DNA of 64,000 nt from Clostridium disporicum (GTDB lineage: Bacteria; Bacillota; Clostridia; Clostridiales; Clostridiaceae). Of this stretch, positions 34,931-44,266 are shown piece after piece. The translations under genes were made by a program, and so were the position numbers. Numbering within the stretch: the first letter of the stretch is position 1; the number at the start of each line of letters is the position of its first letter. The notes beneath the pieces were generated by a model. It was not told the origin of the DNA, did not search any database, and worked only from the letters and a program-made list of their open reading frames with translations. The stretch spans positions 1 through 64,000 of the forward strand of contig NZ_CYZX01000008.1 of NCBI RefSeq assembly GCF_001405015.1, written 5' to 3'.

Positions 34931-36379
34931 CTAATCAAATTTCTTAGCTTCTTCCCATAGTTTATTCATATCATCAAGTGATACATCATCTATGTTTTTA
35001 CCAGAATCTAAAATATTCTTTTCAATGTAAGAAAATCTTTTTGAAAATTTCTTAATGCTAGTATTTAGTGCTTCCTCTTCATCTACACTTAACATTCTAG
35101 AAACATTAACACAGGCAAATAATAAATCTCCAACCTCATTTATTATCTTTTCCCTATTATTGGATTTATATACATTTAAAACTTCTTTTAATTCTTCTTC
35201 TACCTTTGTTGCCGCCTCATTTACGTCTTCAAAATCAAATCCAACTTTAGACACTTTCTTTTGAACTTTATGAGCTTTAATTAAAGCTGGTAAAGTTTTA
35301 GCTATACCTTCTATTTCTTCTGATATAGTATTATACTCTTTTTCTTTTTTCTTTAGTTCTTCCCAGTTTGCTACCACTTCTTCTGATGTTTCTAGATTCT
35401 CATCTTTAAAAACATGAGGATGTCTATATATCATTTTCTTAGAAGCACTTTCTATTATATCATTAATATTGAAATATCCATCCTCTTTTCCTATTGTAGC
35501 ATGGAATACAACATGTAAAAGTATATCTCCTAATTCCTCTATTAACGAATCTATATCATCTTTATCAATAGCTTCTATAACTTCATAACATTCTTCTAAG
35601 AGATTATTTTTTATACTTTCATGCGTTTGCTCTCTATCCCAAGGACACCCATTTTCTCCTCTTAAAGTTTCTATAATTTCTAAAAAGTCATAAAAGTCCT
35701 TCTTATTATTTAAATCTTTAGGAATATATACTGATGTTAAATAATCTATATCTTCCTGCATATCTAATTCGTAAAGTGGAATCTTTCTTATAGATTCTTG
35801 ACCTTCTATTCCTGCCGCTCTTACATATATTATCTCAGTATCATCATTATAATGTTCTAATAATTCTAATTTAACTTCAGAAGCTATTAATCCATTATAT
35901 ACTTGAGTTATTATTGTTCCTATTCTTTTATCTAATATTTGATTTTTTATATCAAAAGCATCTATTATCTTTAACCCTTCTATAGGATCTATTTTTAGTC
36001 TATCCATCATGGCATCAACAAAGCTAACTGCTGGCAATATCGAATACTCAATATTATTTTTTTCACATAAATCTATTATGTTTAATACAGATCTCTCAGC
36101 TACTAGCGGATGTCCAGGAACTGCATAAACTAATTCTTTTGTTTTTCTATATTCCTCTATGATATCATTAGCTATATTTTGATAAACCTCATCAAAACTA
36201 TTACCTTCTTCATAATAATTGTCGCAAGTTTTAAATCCATTTAGTCTATCTCTTAAATAATCTACTGTAGGATGTTTCTCTGTTCTAAAATATAAATTAT
36301 TGCTTTCTTCTAAAGTTTTTACTGCTCCAATAGTTAATGCTTCTGGTGCACCAGGCCCTAACCCTACTATTTTTATCAT
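34931..36379 (-). CDS. mazG: MazG-family NTP pyrophosphohydrolase with methylase-like domain (YabN type)
   Basis: A 482-residue fusion protein like B. subtilis YabN. Residues about 1-225 form a SAM-dependent tetrapyrrole-methylase-like domain (IVGLGPGAPEALTIGA, then YAVPGHPLVAERSV). Residues about 230-482 form MazG, with two all-alpha NTP-PPase repeats: GCPWDREQTHESI, EELGDILLHVVFHA (EExxD-type metal site), then VEEELKEV...EVGDLLFACVNVSR. It probably removes aberrant nucleotides. The methylase half has no known substrate. It lies between spoVB and hup. Confidence 0.94.
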   Translation of the reverse strand: MIKIVGLGPGAPEALTIGAVKTLEESNNLYFRTEKHPTVDYLRDRLNGFKTCDNYYEEGNSFDEVYQNIANDIIEEYRKTKELVYAVPGHPLVAERSVLNIIDLCEKNNIEYSILPAVSFVDAMMDRLKIDPIEGLKIIDAFDIKNQILDKRIGTIITQVYNGLIASEVKLELLEHYNDDTEIIYVRAAGIEGQESIRKIPLYELDMQEDIDYLTSVYIPKDLNNKKDFYDFLEIIETLRGENGCPWDREQTHESIKNNLLEECYEVIEAIDKDDIDSLIEELGDILLHVVFHATIGKEDGYFNINDIIESASKKMIYRHPHVFKDENLETSEEVVANWEELKKKEKEYNTISEEIEGIAKTLPALIKAHKVQKKVSKVGFDFEDVNEAATKVEEELKEVLNVYKSNNREKIINEVGDLLFACVNVSRMLSVDEEEALNTSIKKFSKRFSYIEKNILDSGKNIDDVSLDDMNKLWEEAKKFD

Positions 36380-36398
36380 ATAGTACTCTCCTTACAAA

Positions 36399-37928
36399 TC
36401 ATTTTCTAACTACCCTATTTTTAATTTCACTTATACTAAAAACTCTAAAAACTAAAATAGCTATTATATATATAATAATACCCACAAATATTGATAATAA
36501 GCAAGAAATACTATTATTATTTGTTCTTCCTATAGAAAAAATATAAGTTATACTTACCATTATTCCCATTATTAAAGATGACATTAATGGCTTTATAATT
36601 GAATCATATACATCTAACTTTGTTTTTATCTTTGTCTTTAAAGCAACTATATTAAGGATTGTAACTGTTACATACGAAGCTATACTAGCTATTACTGCTC
36701 CAAATATATTTATCTGTGGAATTGGCACTAAGAACATAGTTAATATTACTTTTACTATACATCCTATAAAAAGATTTATAACAGGCCTAATATAATGGTT
36801 TGTACCTTGCAATATGGATGTAGTAGTTTGTGTAATAATTATAAACGGTATTGATAAAGAAAGATATTTTAAAATTTCATAACCATCATAAGCTTTAAAA
36901 AATAACAACTTCATAACTGGCCCTGCTAAGCAAAATAATCCTACTGTGCAAGGAAAAGCTATTACTACTGCTAGCTTCATAGCTAAATTAGTTTTACTTT
37001 CTAATTCTACCTTTTTTCTAAGCACATAATTCTCTGCTATTATAGGTATCAAAGATGTGCCTAATGCCATAGATAGTGTCAAAGGGATATTAACAAGAAC
37101 TGCTGCTTTTCCTGTTAATTGTCCATATAAGGCTGTAGGATCAGCTACTCCAGACTCTATAAGCTTTTGTGGTACTAATACAGCATCTATCAAATTCATT
37201 ATAGTTCCTGCTGTAGCTCCTATTGATATAGGAATAGCCATTTTTAGTATTTTATTTAATACATCAGTGTTTGTCCTTATTTTCTTTATACCCATACTCT
37301 TTTTTACTTTTCTGTACTTAATGTATAGATATATAGATGCTATAGTTCCCCCTGCAGCTGCTCCAAATGCTGCTCCTCCTGCAGAAAACTCTATACCTCT
37401 TGGTAATAACACAAAGGCTAGTCCAACTCCTACGATTACTCTACCCACTTGTTCTAATATTTGAGATACTCCAGATGGAGTCATGTTCTGTAATCCCTGA
37501 AAAAATCCTCTAAAAATAGTCATAATAGAAACTGCTATAGGTGCAAATGAAATTCCTATTAAAGCGTAATAAGATTTTGGGTCCCATTTCAAAAAAGAAA
37601 TAATAAGTTTTGCAAAGAAAAATAATACACAGGACGTACCTATTCCTAAAACTAACATTAAATAAGTTGATTCTTTAACTATTTCGTATGTACCTTCTAT
37701 ATCTCCTACTGCATTTCTTTCTGATATCATCTTAGACATAGCTACCGGTACACCTGACGCTATAGCTACAAAAAACATATATAATGGATAAGATAATTGA
37801 TAATATCCTATTCCTTCATCACCTATTAATAATATAAGTGGCCACCTAAAAAATAATCCTAAGAACTTGGCTATTATTCCAGCAGCTCCTAGAATTATAC
37901 TTCCTTTAATCAAAGATTGCTTTTTCAT
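36399..37928 (-). CDS. spoVB: Stage V sporulation protein B, MOP-family flippase
   Basis: A polytopic membrane protein of 509 residues with about 14 hydrophobic helices over the full length. It begins with KQSLIKGSIILGAAGIIAKFLGL, the start typical of the SpoVB/PST polysaccharide exporter family. In B. subtilis SpoVB is needed for cortex peptidoglycan, probably as a lipid II flippase in the mother cell. Gene order (spoVT-spoVB-mazG) supports SpoVB over other MurJ-like paralogs. The ATG at 37928 follows TTGGAGG. Confidence 0.92.
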   Translation of the reverse strand: MKKQSLIKGSIILGAAGIIAKFLGLFFRWPLILLIGDEGIGYYQLSYPLYMFFVAIASGVPVAMSKMISERNAVGDIEGTYEIVKESTYLMLVLGIGTSCVLFFFAKLIISFLKWDPKSYYALIGISFAPIAVSIMTIFRGFFQGLQNMTPSGVSQILEQVGRVIVGVGLAFVLLPRGIEFSAGGAAFGAAAGGTIASIYLYIKYRKVKKSMGIKKIRTNTDVLNKILKMAIPISIGATAGTIMNLIDAVLVPQKLIESGVADPTALYGQLTGKAAVLVNIPLTLSMALGTSLIPIIAENYVLRKKVELESKTNLAMKLAVVIAFPCTVGLFCLAGPVMKLLFFKAYDGYEILKYLSLSIPFIIITQTTTSILQGTNHYIRPVINLFIGCIVKVILTMFLVPIPQINIFGAVIASIASYVTVTILNIVALKTKIKTKLDVYDSIIKPLMSSLIMGIMVSITYIFSIGRTNNNSISCLLSIFVGIIIYIIAILVFRVFSISEIKNRVVRK

Positions 37929-38054
37929 AAAATACCTCCAAACTTATAAAGTTTTTTATCACTAATAATAATTATTATTTTAAGTTTAGAGGTATTATTA
38001 CTAATTTATTCTGTAACATTAATTTTTTACAATTACGATTGCTTAATATCAACT

Positions 38055-38603
38055 TTATTGTTCCATTTGTTTTCCTAAAAAAGCAGCCGCAGTTTCTGCA
38101 AGCTTTAATTCAAGATCAGTGAATTTTTCATTCTCTTCTTTTGAAATTATTAATACAGCTCCTATTGCATCTCCTTCAGCAATTATTGGTGCTACAACTT
38201 GATTTGAATATAACTTTTCATCCTCATCATTATGTAGAGGGATTGTCTTGTTTTGCTCTGTAATTATTACAGCTTTTCTATCATTCATAACGTTTTCTAA
38301 TTCAGAACTTATTTTTCTTTCTAAGTAATCTTTTTTAGGCGCTCCACTCGCTGATATAAATGTATCTTTGTCCGCAATTAACACAATATGTCCAATTGAT
38401 CCTTGTAAGCTTTCGGCATATTCCTTTGAAAAATCAGTTAACTCGCCTATTGGAGAATATTTTTTAAGAATTACTCCACCTTCTCTATCGGTGAATATTT
38501 CCAATGGGTCTCCTTCTCTTATTCTTAAAGTTCTTCTTATTTCTTTTGGTATAACCACTCTTCCCAAATCATCAATACGTCTAACAATTCCTGTTGCTTT
38601 CAT
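38055..38603 (-). CDS. spoVT: Stage V sporulation protein T, AbrB-type regulator
   Basis: A transcription regulator of late forespore genes. The 182-residue protein has an N-terminal AbrB/SpoVT swapped-hairpin DNA-binding domain (about 1-50: MKATGIVRRIDDLGRVVIPKE, RRTLRIREGDPLEIF) and a C-terminal GAF-like domain (about 55-180). The ATG at 38603 has AAGGAGG upstream, with a rather long 12-nt spacing. The protein length matches SpoVT and excludes AbrB or Abh, which lack the second domain. Confidence 0.95.
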   Translation of the reverse strand: MKATGIVRRIDDLGRVVIPKEIRRTLRIREGDPLEIFTDREGGVILKKYSPIGELTDFSKEYAESLQGSIGHIVLIADKDTFISASGAPKKDYLERKISSELENVMNDRKAVIITEQNKTIPLHNDEDEKLYSNQVVAPIIAEGDAIGAVLIISKEENEKFTDLELKLAETAAAFLGKQMEQ

Positions 38604-38784
38604 TACTTTGAGTTACCTCCTTAAATAATTATAAATATCTTACTGCAATATTATTATTTGAGTTATTAGAAATTTTATACACATATACCCAATATTTATC
38701 CGTATCTAATCAAAGAGGAATTAATTCAATTCTATGGCAAGAAATCTAATGTTAGCTTATTTTAATATATTTTTATAATAAAAA

Positions 38785-38814
38785 AATTCAGAGAATAATA
38801 ACATTCTCTGAATT
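38785..38814 (-). terminator. Terminator after prsA
   Basis: A 12-bp perfect stem, AATTCAGAGAAT (38785-38796) and ATTCTCTGAATT (38803-38814), then TTTTTATTAT on the minus strand. Confidence 0.88.
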
Positions 38815-38833
38815 TTAATTATATTTTATTTAA

Positions 38834-39877
38834 TTAAAGTCTATTTTCGTAAAGTTTTACTTTATATTCTTTCTTTAATGAAGCTAATTCATTTTCATAT
38901 ATACTATTTTTCTCTTCATTTTCTAAAGTAGCTTTTATTTCCTCTTTTAGTTCATCATTAAACTCTTTTGGAGTTGTTTCTGTAACATTTGTAGCCTCTA
39001 TTATATGATATCCATAATATCCTTTAATAGGTTCTGAAACTTCTCCTTCTTTAAGAGGTTTTAATCCTTCTAAGAATAAAGGATCATAATTAGATTGATT
39101 ATGAGAAACTGTACCTAAATCTTCAGCTATAGGTAACGCTTGATCTTCTTCAGTAGCATCTGTAGCTGTAGCTTTTGCTTTATTTCCTTCATATTCTGTA
39201 AATAAAGCATCAAAAGTAGTTTCTCCACTCTTTATTTTTTCACTTGCAGCATTTGCTTCTTCTTCCGTTTGGAATAATAAATGTCTTGCGTCAGCTTGCC
39301 CGTAATTTACATATTCATCTTTGTGTTCTTCATAATATTTATTTATTTGGTCATCAGTTATGTTTATATCTTTAAACATATCATCTTTAACCTTTTGAAT
39401 TACTACTTGATTTTCTAAAAACTCTTTAAAAGTTTCATCAGTATATCCATAATACTCTTTAGCTTGTGCAAATGCTTCTTCTCCACCCCAAGCTTCTTGT
39501 ATTTCAGCTGTTCTTTCAGCTACTTCTTTATCTAATTCTTCTTGAGTAGGTACTAAACCTCTCTTTTCAGCTTCTAAATAAAGTACTTTTTCTTCTACTA
39601 AAGCTTCTAAAACTTGTTGTCTTACTTCTTTTAGTCTAGCTTTAAGATCATCATCTATATTTGATTCAAAGTCTTCACCATATTGTTCCTTTAGATAATC
39701 AATATCAGCCTTTAACTCAGTATCAACATCACCTAGAGTTATTTTTTCGCTTCCAACTTTAGCTAAAACAGTATTTTGTATAGCTTCTGGAGTCTTTTGT
39801 ATTAAATTACATCCTGCCATTGAAAAAGCCATTGTTGCAACGACTGCAGCAAGTACTATTCTTTTTATTCTTCTCAA
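38834..39877 (-). CDS. prsA: Foldase PrsA-like lipoprotein (PpiC-type peptidyl-prolyl isomerase)
   Basis: An extracytoplasmic folding factor of 347 residues. It has a lipoprotein signal peptide: basic start MRRIKR, hydrophobic stretch, and lipobox MAGC with Cys23. A SurA-N-like helical region (about 50-180) is followed by a parvulin-type PPIase domain (about 192-305), with ADARHLLFQTEEEA, FDALFTEYEG, PLFLEGLKPLKEGEVSEPI and GYHIIEA. It lies between mfd and spoVT, a clostridial arrangement. Called PrsA by family and context; SurA-like lipoproteins look alike. A strong terminator follows. Confidence 0.88.
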   Translation of the reverse strand: MRRIKRIVLAAVVATMAFSMAGCNLIQKTPEAIQNTVLAKVGSEKITLGDVDTELKADIDYLKEQYGEDFESNIDDDLKARLKEVRQQVLEALVEEKVLYLEAEKRGLVPTQEELDKEVAERTAEIQEAWGGEEAFAQAKEYYGYTDETFKEFLENQVVIQKVKDDMFKDINITDDQINKYYEEHKDEYVNYGQADARHLLFQTEEEANAASEKIKSGETTFDALFTEYEGNKAKATATDATEEDQALPIAEDLGTVSHNQSNYDPLFLEGLKPLKEGEVSEPIKGYYGYHIIEATNVTETTPKEFNDELKEEIKATLENEEKNSIYENELASLKKEYKVKLYENRL

Positions 39878-39967
39878 ATCATTTCCCTCACTTTACATAT
39901 TATAGTTGCTATCTATACTAGTATATCAATAATATTCCTTTTATTCAAACTTTACCATCTGATTTTT

Positions 39968-42900
39968 CTATGAATTTTCAATAACCTTTAATAGCATTTC
40001 TCTATAGAATTTTAATGCTTCTTCCTTCTTTATTGTGTTTAGCTTAACTGCAAAAGAAGGGTTTTCTCCAAAATATATAACTACATTTTCTTTATAATGT
40101 TTTAATAAAATCTTATATATATTGTTGTATCCTTTAAAATCTGATGCAAATTTAAATCTAATTTCTTTTGGCATTTCTTTTATTTCTTCTATAGACAATT
40201 CCTTAGCTAAGCTCTTAATATAAGCTATATCCATAAGATTATAAACAGCATCTGGTATACTAGAATATCTATCTTCTAGTTCCTCTTTAATATATTGATA
40301 ATCTTCAATATTACTTATAGCAGCAATCTTTTTATAAACTTCAATCTTTTGAATTTCATCTTCAATGTATCTTGAAGGAACATAAGCATCAACCTTTATA
40401 TCCACTGTTGTTTCAACAGGTTCCTTATCAATCTCTCCTTTAATAAGTTTTACTGTATCTTCTAGCATTCTACAATATAAATCATACCCTATAGTAGCCA
40501 TATGTCCATGCTGTGCTGATCCCATCATATTACCAGCACCTCTTATCTCTAAGTCTCTCATTGCAATTTTAAATCCTGATCCAAGTTCCGTAAAATCTTT
40601 TAGGGCTTTCAATCTTTTCTCTGCAACTTCAGTTAGCACCTTATCTTTAGTATAGATAAAGTATGCATAAGCAATTCTATTAGATCTACCTACTCTTCCT
40701 CTTAATTGGTAAAGTTGGGATAATCCCATCTTATCTGAGTCATGAACTATCATGGTATTAACATTTGGAATATCTATACCAGTTTCTATGATCGTTGTAC
40801 ATACAAGAACATTATATTCCTTATTCATAAATGCAATCATTTCTTTTTCTAATTCCTTTTCAGTCATTTGACCATGAATTATTCCTACTTTACATTCTGG
40901 AACTAGATCTTTAATATAATTAGCCATATCCTGAATAGTGCCTACTCTGTTATAAACAAAATACACCTGACCATCTCTACTTATTTCTCTTAATATAGCA
41001 TCTCTTATCAATTGGTCCTTTTGCTCTACTACATATGTCTGGATAGGATATCTCTCCTCCGGTGGTGTTTCAATAACCGAAATATCTCTCACCCCAGTCA
41101 ATGACATATGCAATGTTCTAGGAATTGGCGTTGCACTTAATGTTAATACATCAACATTTTTCTTTAATCCTTTAATCTTTTCTTTTTGAGCGACCCCAAA
41201 TCTTTGCTCTTCATCTATAATTAATAAACCTAAATCCTTAAACATTATATCTTTTGATACTAATCTGTGGGTTCCTATTAAAATATCAACATTACCTTCT
41301 TTTAAAGATTGTAAAGTAGCTTTTTGCTGTTTTGCTGTTCTAAATCTACTTATCATATCAATCTTAACAGGGAAGTCTGAAAATCTCTTTATAAAGTTTT
41401 TATAGTGCTGTTCAGCTAAGATAGTTGTAGGTACTAAGAATGCAACTTGCTTTCCATCCATAACAGCTTTGAATGCTGCTCTTATAGCTACTTCTGTTTT
41501 ACCATATCCAACGTCTCCACAAAGCAATCTATCCATAGGTTTATCTGATTCCATATCATGCTTTATTTCCTCTAATGATGTCAATTGGTCAGGTGTTTCT
41601 TCATATGGGAACTCATCTTCAAACTGTCTTTGCCACTCTGTATCTTTAGAATATTTATAACCAGTCAAAGTAGACCTAGCTGCATATAACTTCACTAAAT
41701 CTTCTGCAATTTCATTTATAGATTTTCTTACTTTAGCTTTAGCCTTTTGCCACTCAACTCCTCCAAGTTTATTTATCTTTGGAGTTTTTCCTTCACTTCC
41801 AATATATTTCTGAACTAAATCTAATTGATCTACTGGAACATATAGTTTATCACCTTTATCATAAACTATATCTAAATAATCCCTTGTACTTCCAGCGACT
41901 TCAATTTGTTTAATACCTTTAAATACACCAATACCATGATTAGCATGTACTACATAATCCCCAGGCTTTAACTCTGCAAAGCTTCGTATTTTTGAAACAC
42001 CTTTTCTTTGTGCTACTTTTTTAGTAAGCTTTCTCTTAGCTTCTCCAAATACTTCTTTATCTGATATTATGCATAAATTTAAATCTGGATATTCAAACCC
42101 TTTAAGTAAATTACCAAAAGTAATTACAACTTCACCTGGTTTAATATCTTCTATTACATCTTTATAAACACTTTCAACTTCTCTATCTCTTAAGGTCTCA
42201 ACTAACCTTTCACCTCTTACCCTTGTACCTGATAATATAACGGTTCTGTAGCCCTTACTTTTTTTATCTTTGATATCATCTATCAATAAATCTAGCTGAC
42301 CATGATAATGGCTTAATGTCATTTGATTAAACCCTATATCTTCATATGTTGATATCAAATCAGTATTTTCTAAAAATGTGTTTACAGCAATAACATCTTC
42401 TTTATTTATATTTATAGCAAGCTCTTCTTTATCTAATAACAACTTATTTTGAGATGGAAGAATATCTCCCCTTTGAAGAAATGCAGTATAATTTTCACTA
42501 AATTCATAATATATACTGTCGATTTTGCCTTTACATCTCTTTATATCATCTATTATAAATAAATATCCTTCTAAATAATCAAATAAACTTTCAGGTTTAT
42601 CATAAAAATAAGGTAGATAACTATCTACAGTCTCAAATGTATAACTTTCTTTTAATGATTCTAAGTTCTTTCTAACAATATTAGTTAACTTATCTATTCT
42701 CTCATTATCATTTTTACTAGCGTTATCTAATATAGTATTTAATTCTTCTCTTATTTTTTCACTTGCTTTTTCTTGAACCTGAGAGTTTATTATTATCTCT
42801 TTAGCAGGGAATATATCAAAACTCTTTATCTTTTCTATACTACGTTGAGATTCAGTATTAAACGTTCTTATAGAGTCTACCTCATCTCCAAAAAGTTCAA

Positions 42901-43483
42901 CTCTATAAGGATAAACAGACGTAGGAGGAAATACATCTAGTATCCCTCCTCTATAAGAAAATTCACCTTTTCCTTCAACAGCTTCAACTCTCTCATATCC
43001 ACATTCTATTAACTTTTGAGATAATTCCTTTAAATCTAATTCAGACCCTTGTGCAATATTTATACTATAATTATAGTAATATTCTCTCGGTGTATATAAA
43101 GATGTTAAAGCATCAATAGAAGTTATAATTATCTTCTTCTCTTTATTTTGTAAAATCTCCTTAATAACTTTTAATCTAGCCCATCTCAAATCACCCGAAA
43201 TAGCATCTATGTTATAAAAAACTACCTCTCTTACTGGGAAATAGTAAACATCAGTTGAATAAAGACTTAAATCTTCATATAAATTCTTAGCTTCAATATC
43301 ACTATGTGTAACTATAACTATAGAATTTTCTCTATTTTCAAAAATACCATTTATTAAATAGCTTTTTCCCGATTCTGATAATCCATAAGCACTTAGTGGA
43401 TATTGACCTTTATTCATACATCCTAATAAACGGTTAAATTCTTCATTATCTCTTAAGGGCTTCATTATCCCCTCTAATCTCAT
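39968..43483 (-). CDS. mfd: Transcription-repair coupling factor Mfd
   Basis: A large DNA translocase of about 1171 residues that removes stalled RNA polymerase and recruits UvrA. It has N-terminal UvrB-like domains (SGKSYLINGIF; GEFSYRGGILDVFPP), a CarD-like RNA polymerase-interaction domain near the middle (LKPGDYVVHANHGIGVFKGI), then RecG-like helicase motifs: CGDVGYGKTEVAIRAAF (Walker A), LLIIDEEQRFG (DEEQ box), and LYQLRGRVGRSNR. A C-terminal TRCF domain follows. The ATG at 43483 is preferred; a TTG 3 nt earlier is also in frame. It follows pth by 15 nt and is probably co-transcribed. Confidence 0.97.
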   Translation of the reverse strand: MRLEGIMKPLRDNEEFNRLLGCMNKGQYPLSAYGLSESGKSYLINGIFENRENSIVIVTHSDIEAKNLYEDLSLYSTDVYYFPVREVVFYNIDAISGDLRWARLKVIKEILQNKEKKIIITSIDALTSLYTPREYYYNYSINIAQGSELDLKELSQKLIECGYERVEAVEGKGEFSYRGGILDVFPPTSVYPYRVELFGDEVDSIRTFNTESQRSIEKIKSFDIFPAKEIIINSQVQEKASEKIREELNTILDNASKNDNERIDKLTNIVRKNLESLKESYTFETVDSYLPYFYDKPESLFDYLEGYLFIIDDIKRCKGKIDSIYYEFSENYTAFLQRGDILPSQNKLLLDKEELAININKEDVIAVNTFLENTDLISTYEDIGFNQMTLSHYHGQLDLLIDDIKDKKSKGYRTVILSGTRVRGERLVETLRDREVESVYKDVIEDIKPGEVVITFGNLLKGFEYPDLNLCIISDKEVFGEAKRKLTKKVAQRKGVSKIRSFAELKPGDYVVHANHGIGVFKGIKQIEVAGSTRDYLDIVYDKGDKLYVPVDQLDLVQKYIGSEGKTPKINKLGGVEWQKAKAKVRKSINEIAEDLVKLYAARSTLTGYKYSKDTEWQRQFEDEFPYEETPDQLTSLEEIKHDMESDKPMDRLLCGDVGYGKTEVAIRAAFKAVMDGKQVAFLVPTTILAEQHYKNFIKRFSDFPVKIDMISRFRTAKQQKATLQSLKEGNVDILIGTHRLVSKDIMFKDLGLLIIDEEQRFGVAQKEKIKGLKKNVDVLTLSATPIPRTLHMSLTGVRDISVIETPPEERYPIQTYVVEQKDQLIRDAILREISRDGQVYFVYNRVGTIQDMANYIKDLVPECKVGIIHGQMTEKELEKEMIAFMNKEYNVLVCTTIIETGIDIPNVNTMIVHDSDKMGLSQLYQLRGRVGRSNRIAYAYFIYTKDKVLTEVAEKRLKALKDFTELGSGFKIAMRDLEIRGAGNMMGSAQHGHMATIGYDLYCRMLEDTVKLIKGEIDKEPVETTVDIKVDAYVPSRYIEDEIQKIEVYKKIAAISNIEDYQYIKEELEDRYSSIPDAVYNLMDIAYIKSLAKELSIEEIKEMPKEIRFKFASDFKGYNNIYKILLKHYKENVVIYFGENPSFAVKLNTIKKEEALKFYREMLLKVIENS

Positions 43484-43498
43484 CAAAATACACCTTCC

Positions 43499-44077
43499 TT
43501 AATCACTTATGGCACTTGCCTTAAACCCGTTAAATTTATTCATCGCTTCTTTTGTACCTTTTGATAAAATAGTTGTAACTGCTTCTGATGTTGCCATTAT
43601 TGATTCTCTTAGGATTTCTATTTCACTATTTGAAAACTTTCCTAATACATGAGAAACTAGGTCTCCCTTTGGACCTCCTACACCTATCTTAACTCTTGGA
43701 AATACATCGCTTGATAAATTGGCTATTATGCTCTTTATCCCATTATGTCCACCATGACTTCCTTTTTCTCTAATTCTTAATCTTCCTACCTCTAAGCTTA
43801 TGTCATCGTATATAACAATTATTTCTTCATTAGATATTTTATAAAAATTAACTACTTCTCTTATACTTTCTCCACTTAAGTTCATATATGTTGTTGGTTT
43901 AAGTAAGATAACCTTTTTACCATTTATCATACCTTCCCCAAATATACCTTTAAATTTTATCCTATTTAATTCTATATTATACTTATCAGCTATATAATCT
44001 ACAGCTTCAAAACCTATATTATGTCTAGTTCCTTCATACTCTTTTCCTGGGTTTCCTAATCCTACTATTAAAAACAT
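43499..44077 (-). CDS. pth: Peptidyl-tRNA hydrolase
   Basis: Cleaves peptidyl-tRNA released from stalled ribosomes. The 192-residue protein has the family start FLIVGLGNPGKEYEGTRHNIGF with the catalytic His20 region. It also has LLKPTTYMNLSGES, VIYDDISLEVGRLRIR, and GSHGGHNGIKSI. The ATG at 44077 follows CTTAGGAGG. It is upstream of mfd in the conserved pth-mfd pair. Confidence 0.96.
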   Translation of the reverse strand: MFLIVGLGNPGKEYEGTRHNIGFEAVDYIADKYNIELNRIKFKGIFGEGMINGKKVILLKPTTYMNLSGESIREVVNFYKISNEEIIVIYDDISLEVGRLRIREKGSHGGHNGIKSIIANLSSDVFPRVKIGVGGPKGDLVSHVLGKFSNSEIEILRESIMATSEAVTTILSKGTKEAMNKFNGFKASAISD

Positions 44078-44207
44078 CTTATAATTTCCTCCTAAGCATA
44101 TAGACCTATTGTATATTATACCATTTTATTGCTACGTTTTATTATACATTTTATTTTCAATATAAAAAAGTACAAAACATCTTAACCTAAATGACAAATA
44201 AAAAAAC

Positions 44208-44229
44208 GGCAAATTATAAATAATTTGCC
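44208..44229 (-). terminator. Terminator after the HtrA-like gene
   Basis: A perfect 9-bp stem, GGCAAATTA (44208-44216) and TAATTTGCC (44221-44229), then G and a long T-run on the minus strand (TTTTTTTATT). Confidence 0.88.
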
Positions 44230-44266
44230 TTTAATTATGTATGACCATATATCTATTATCTTAGTT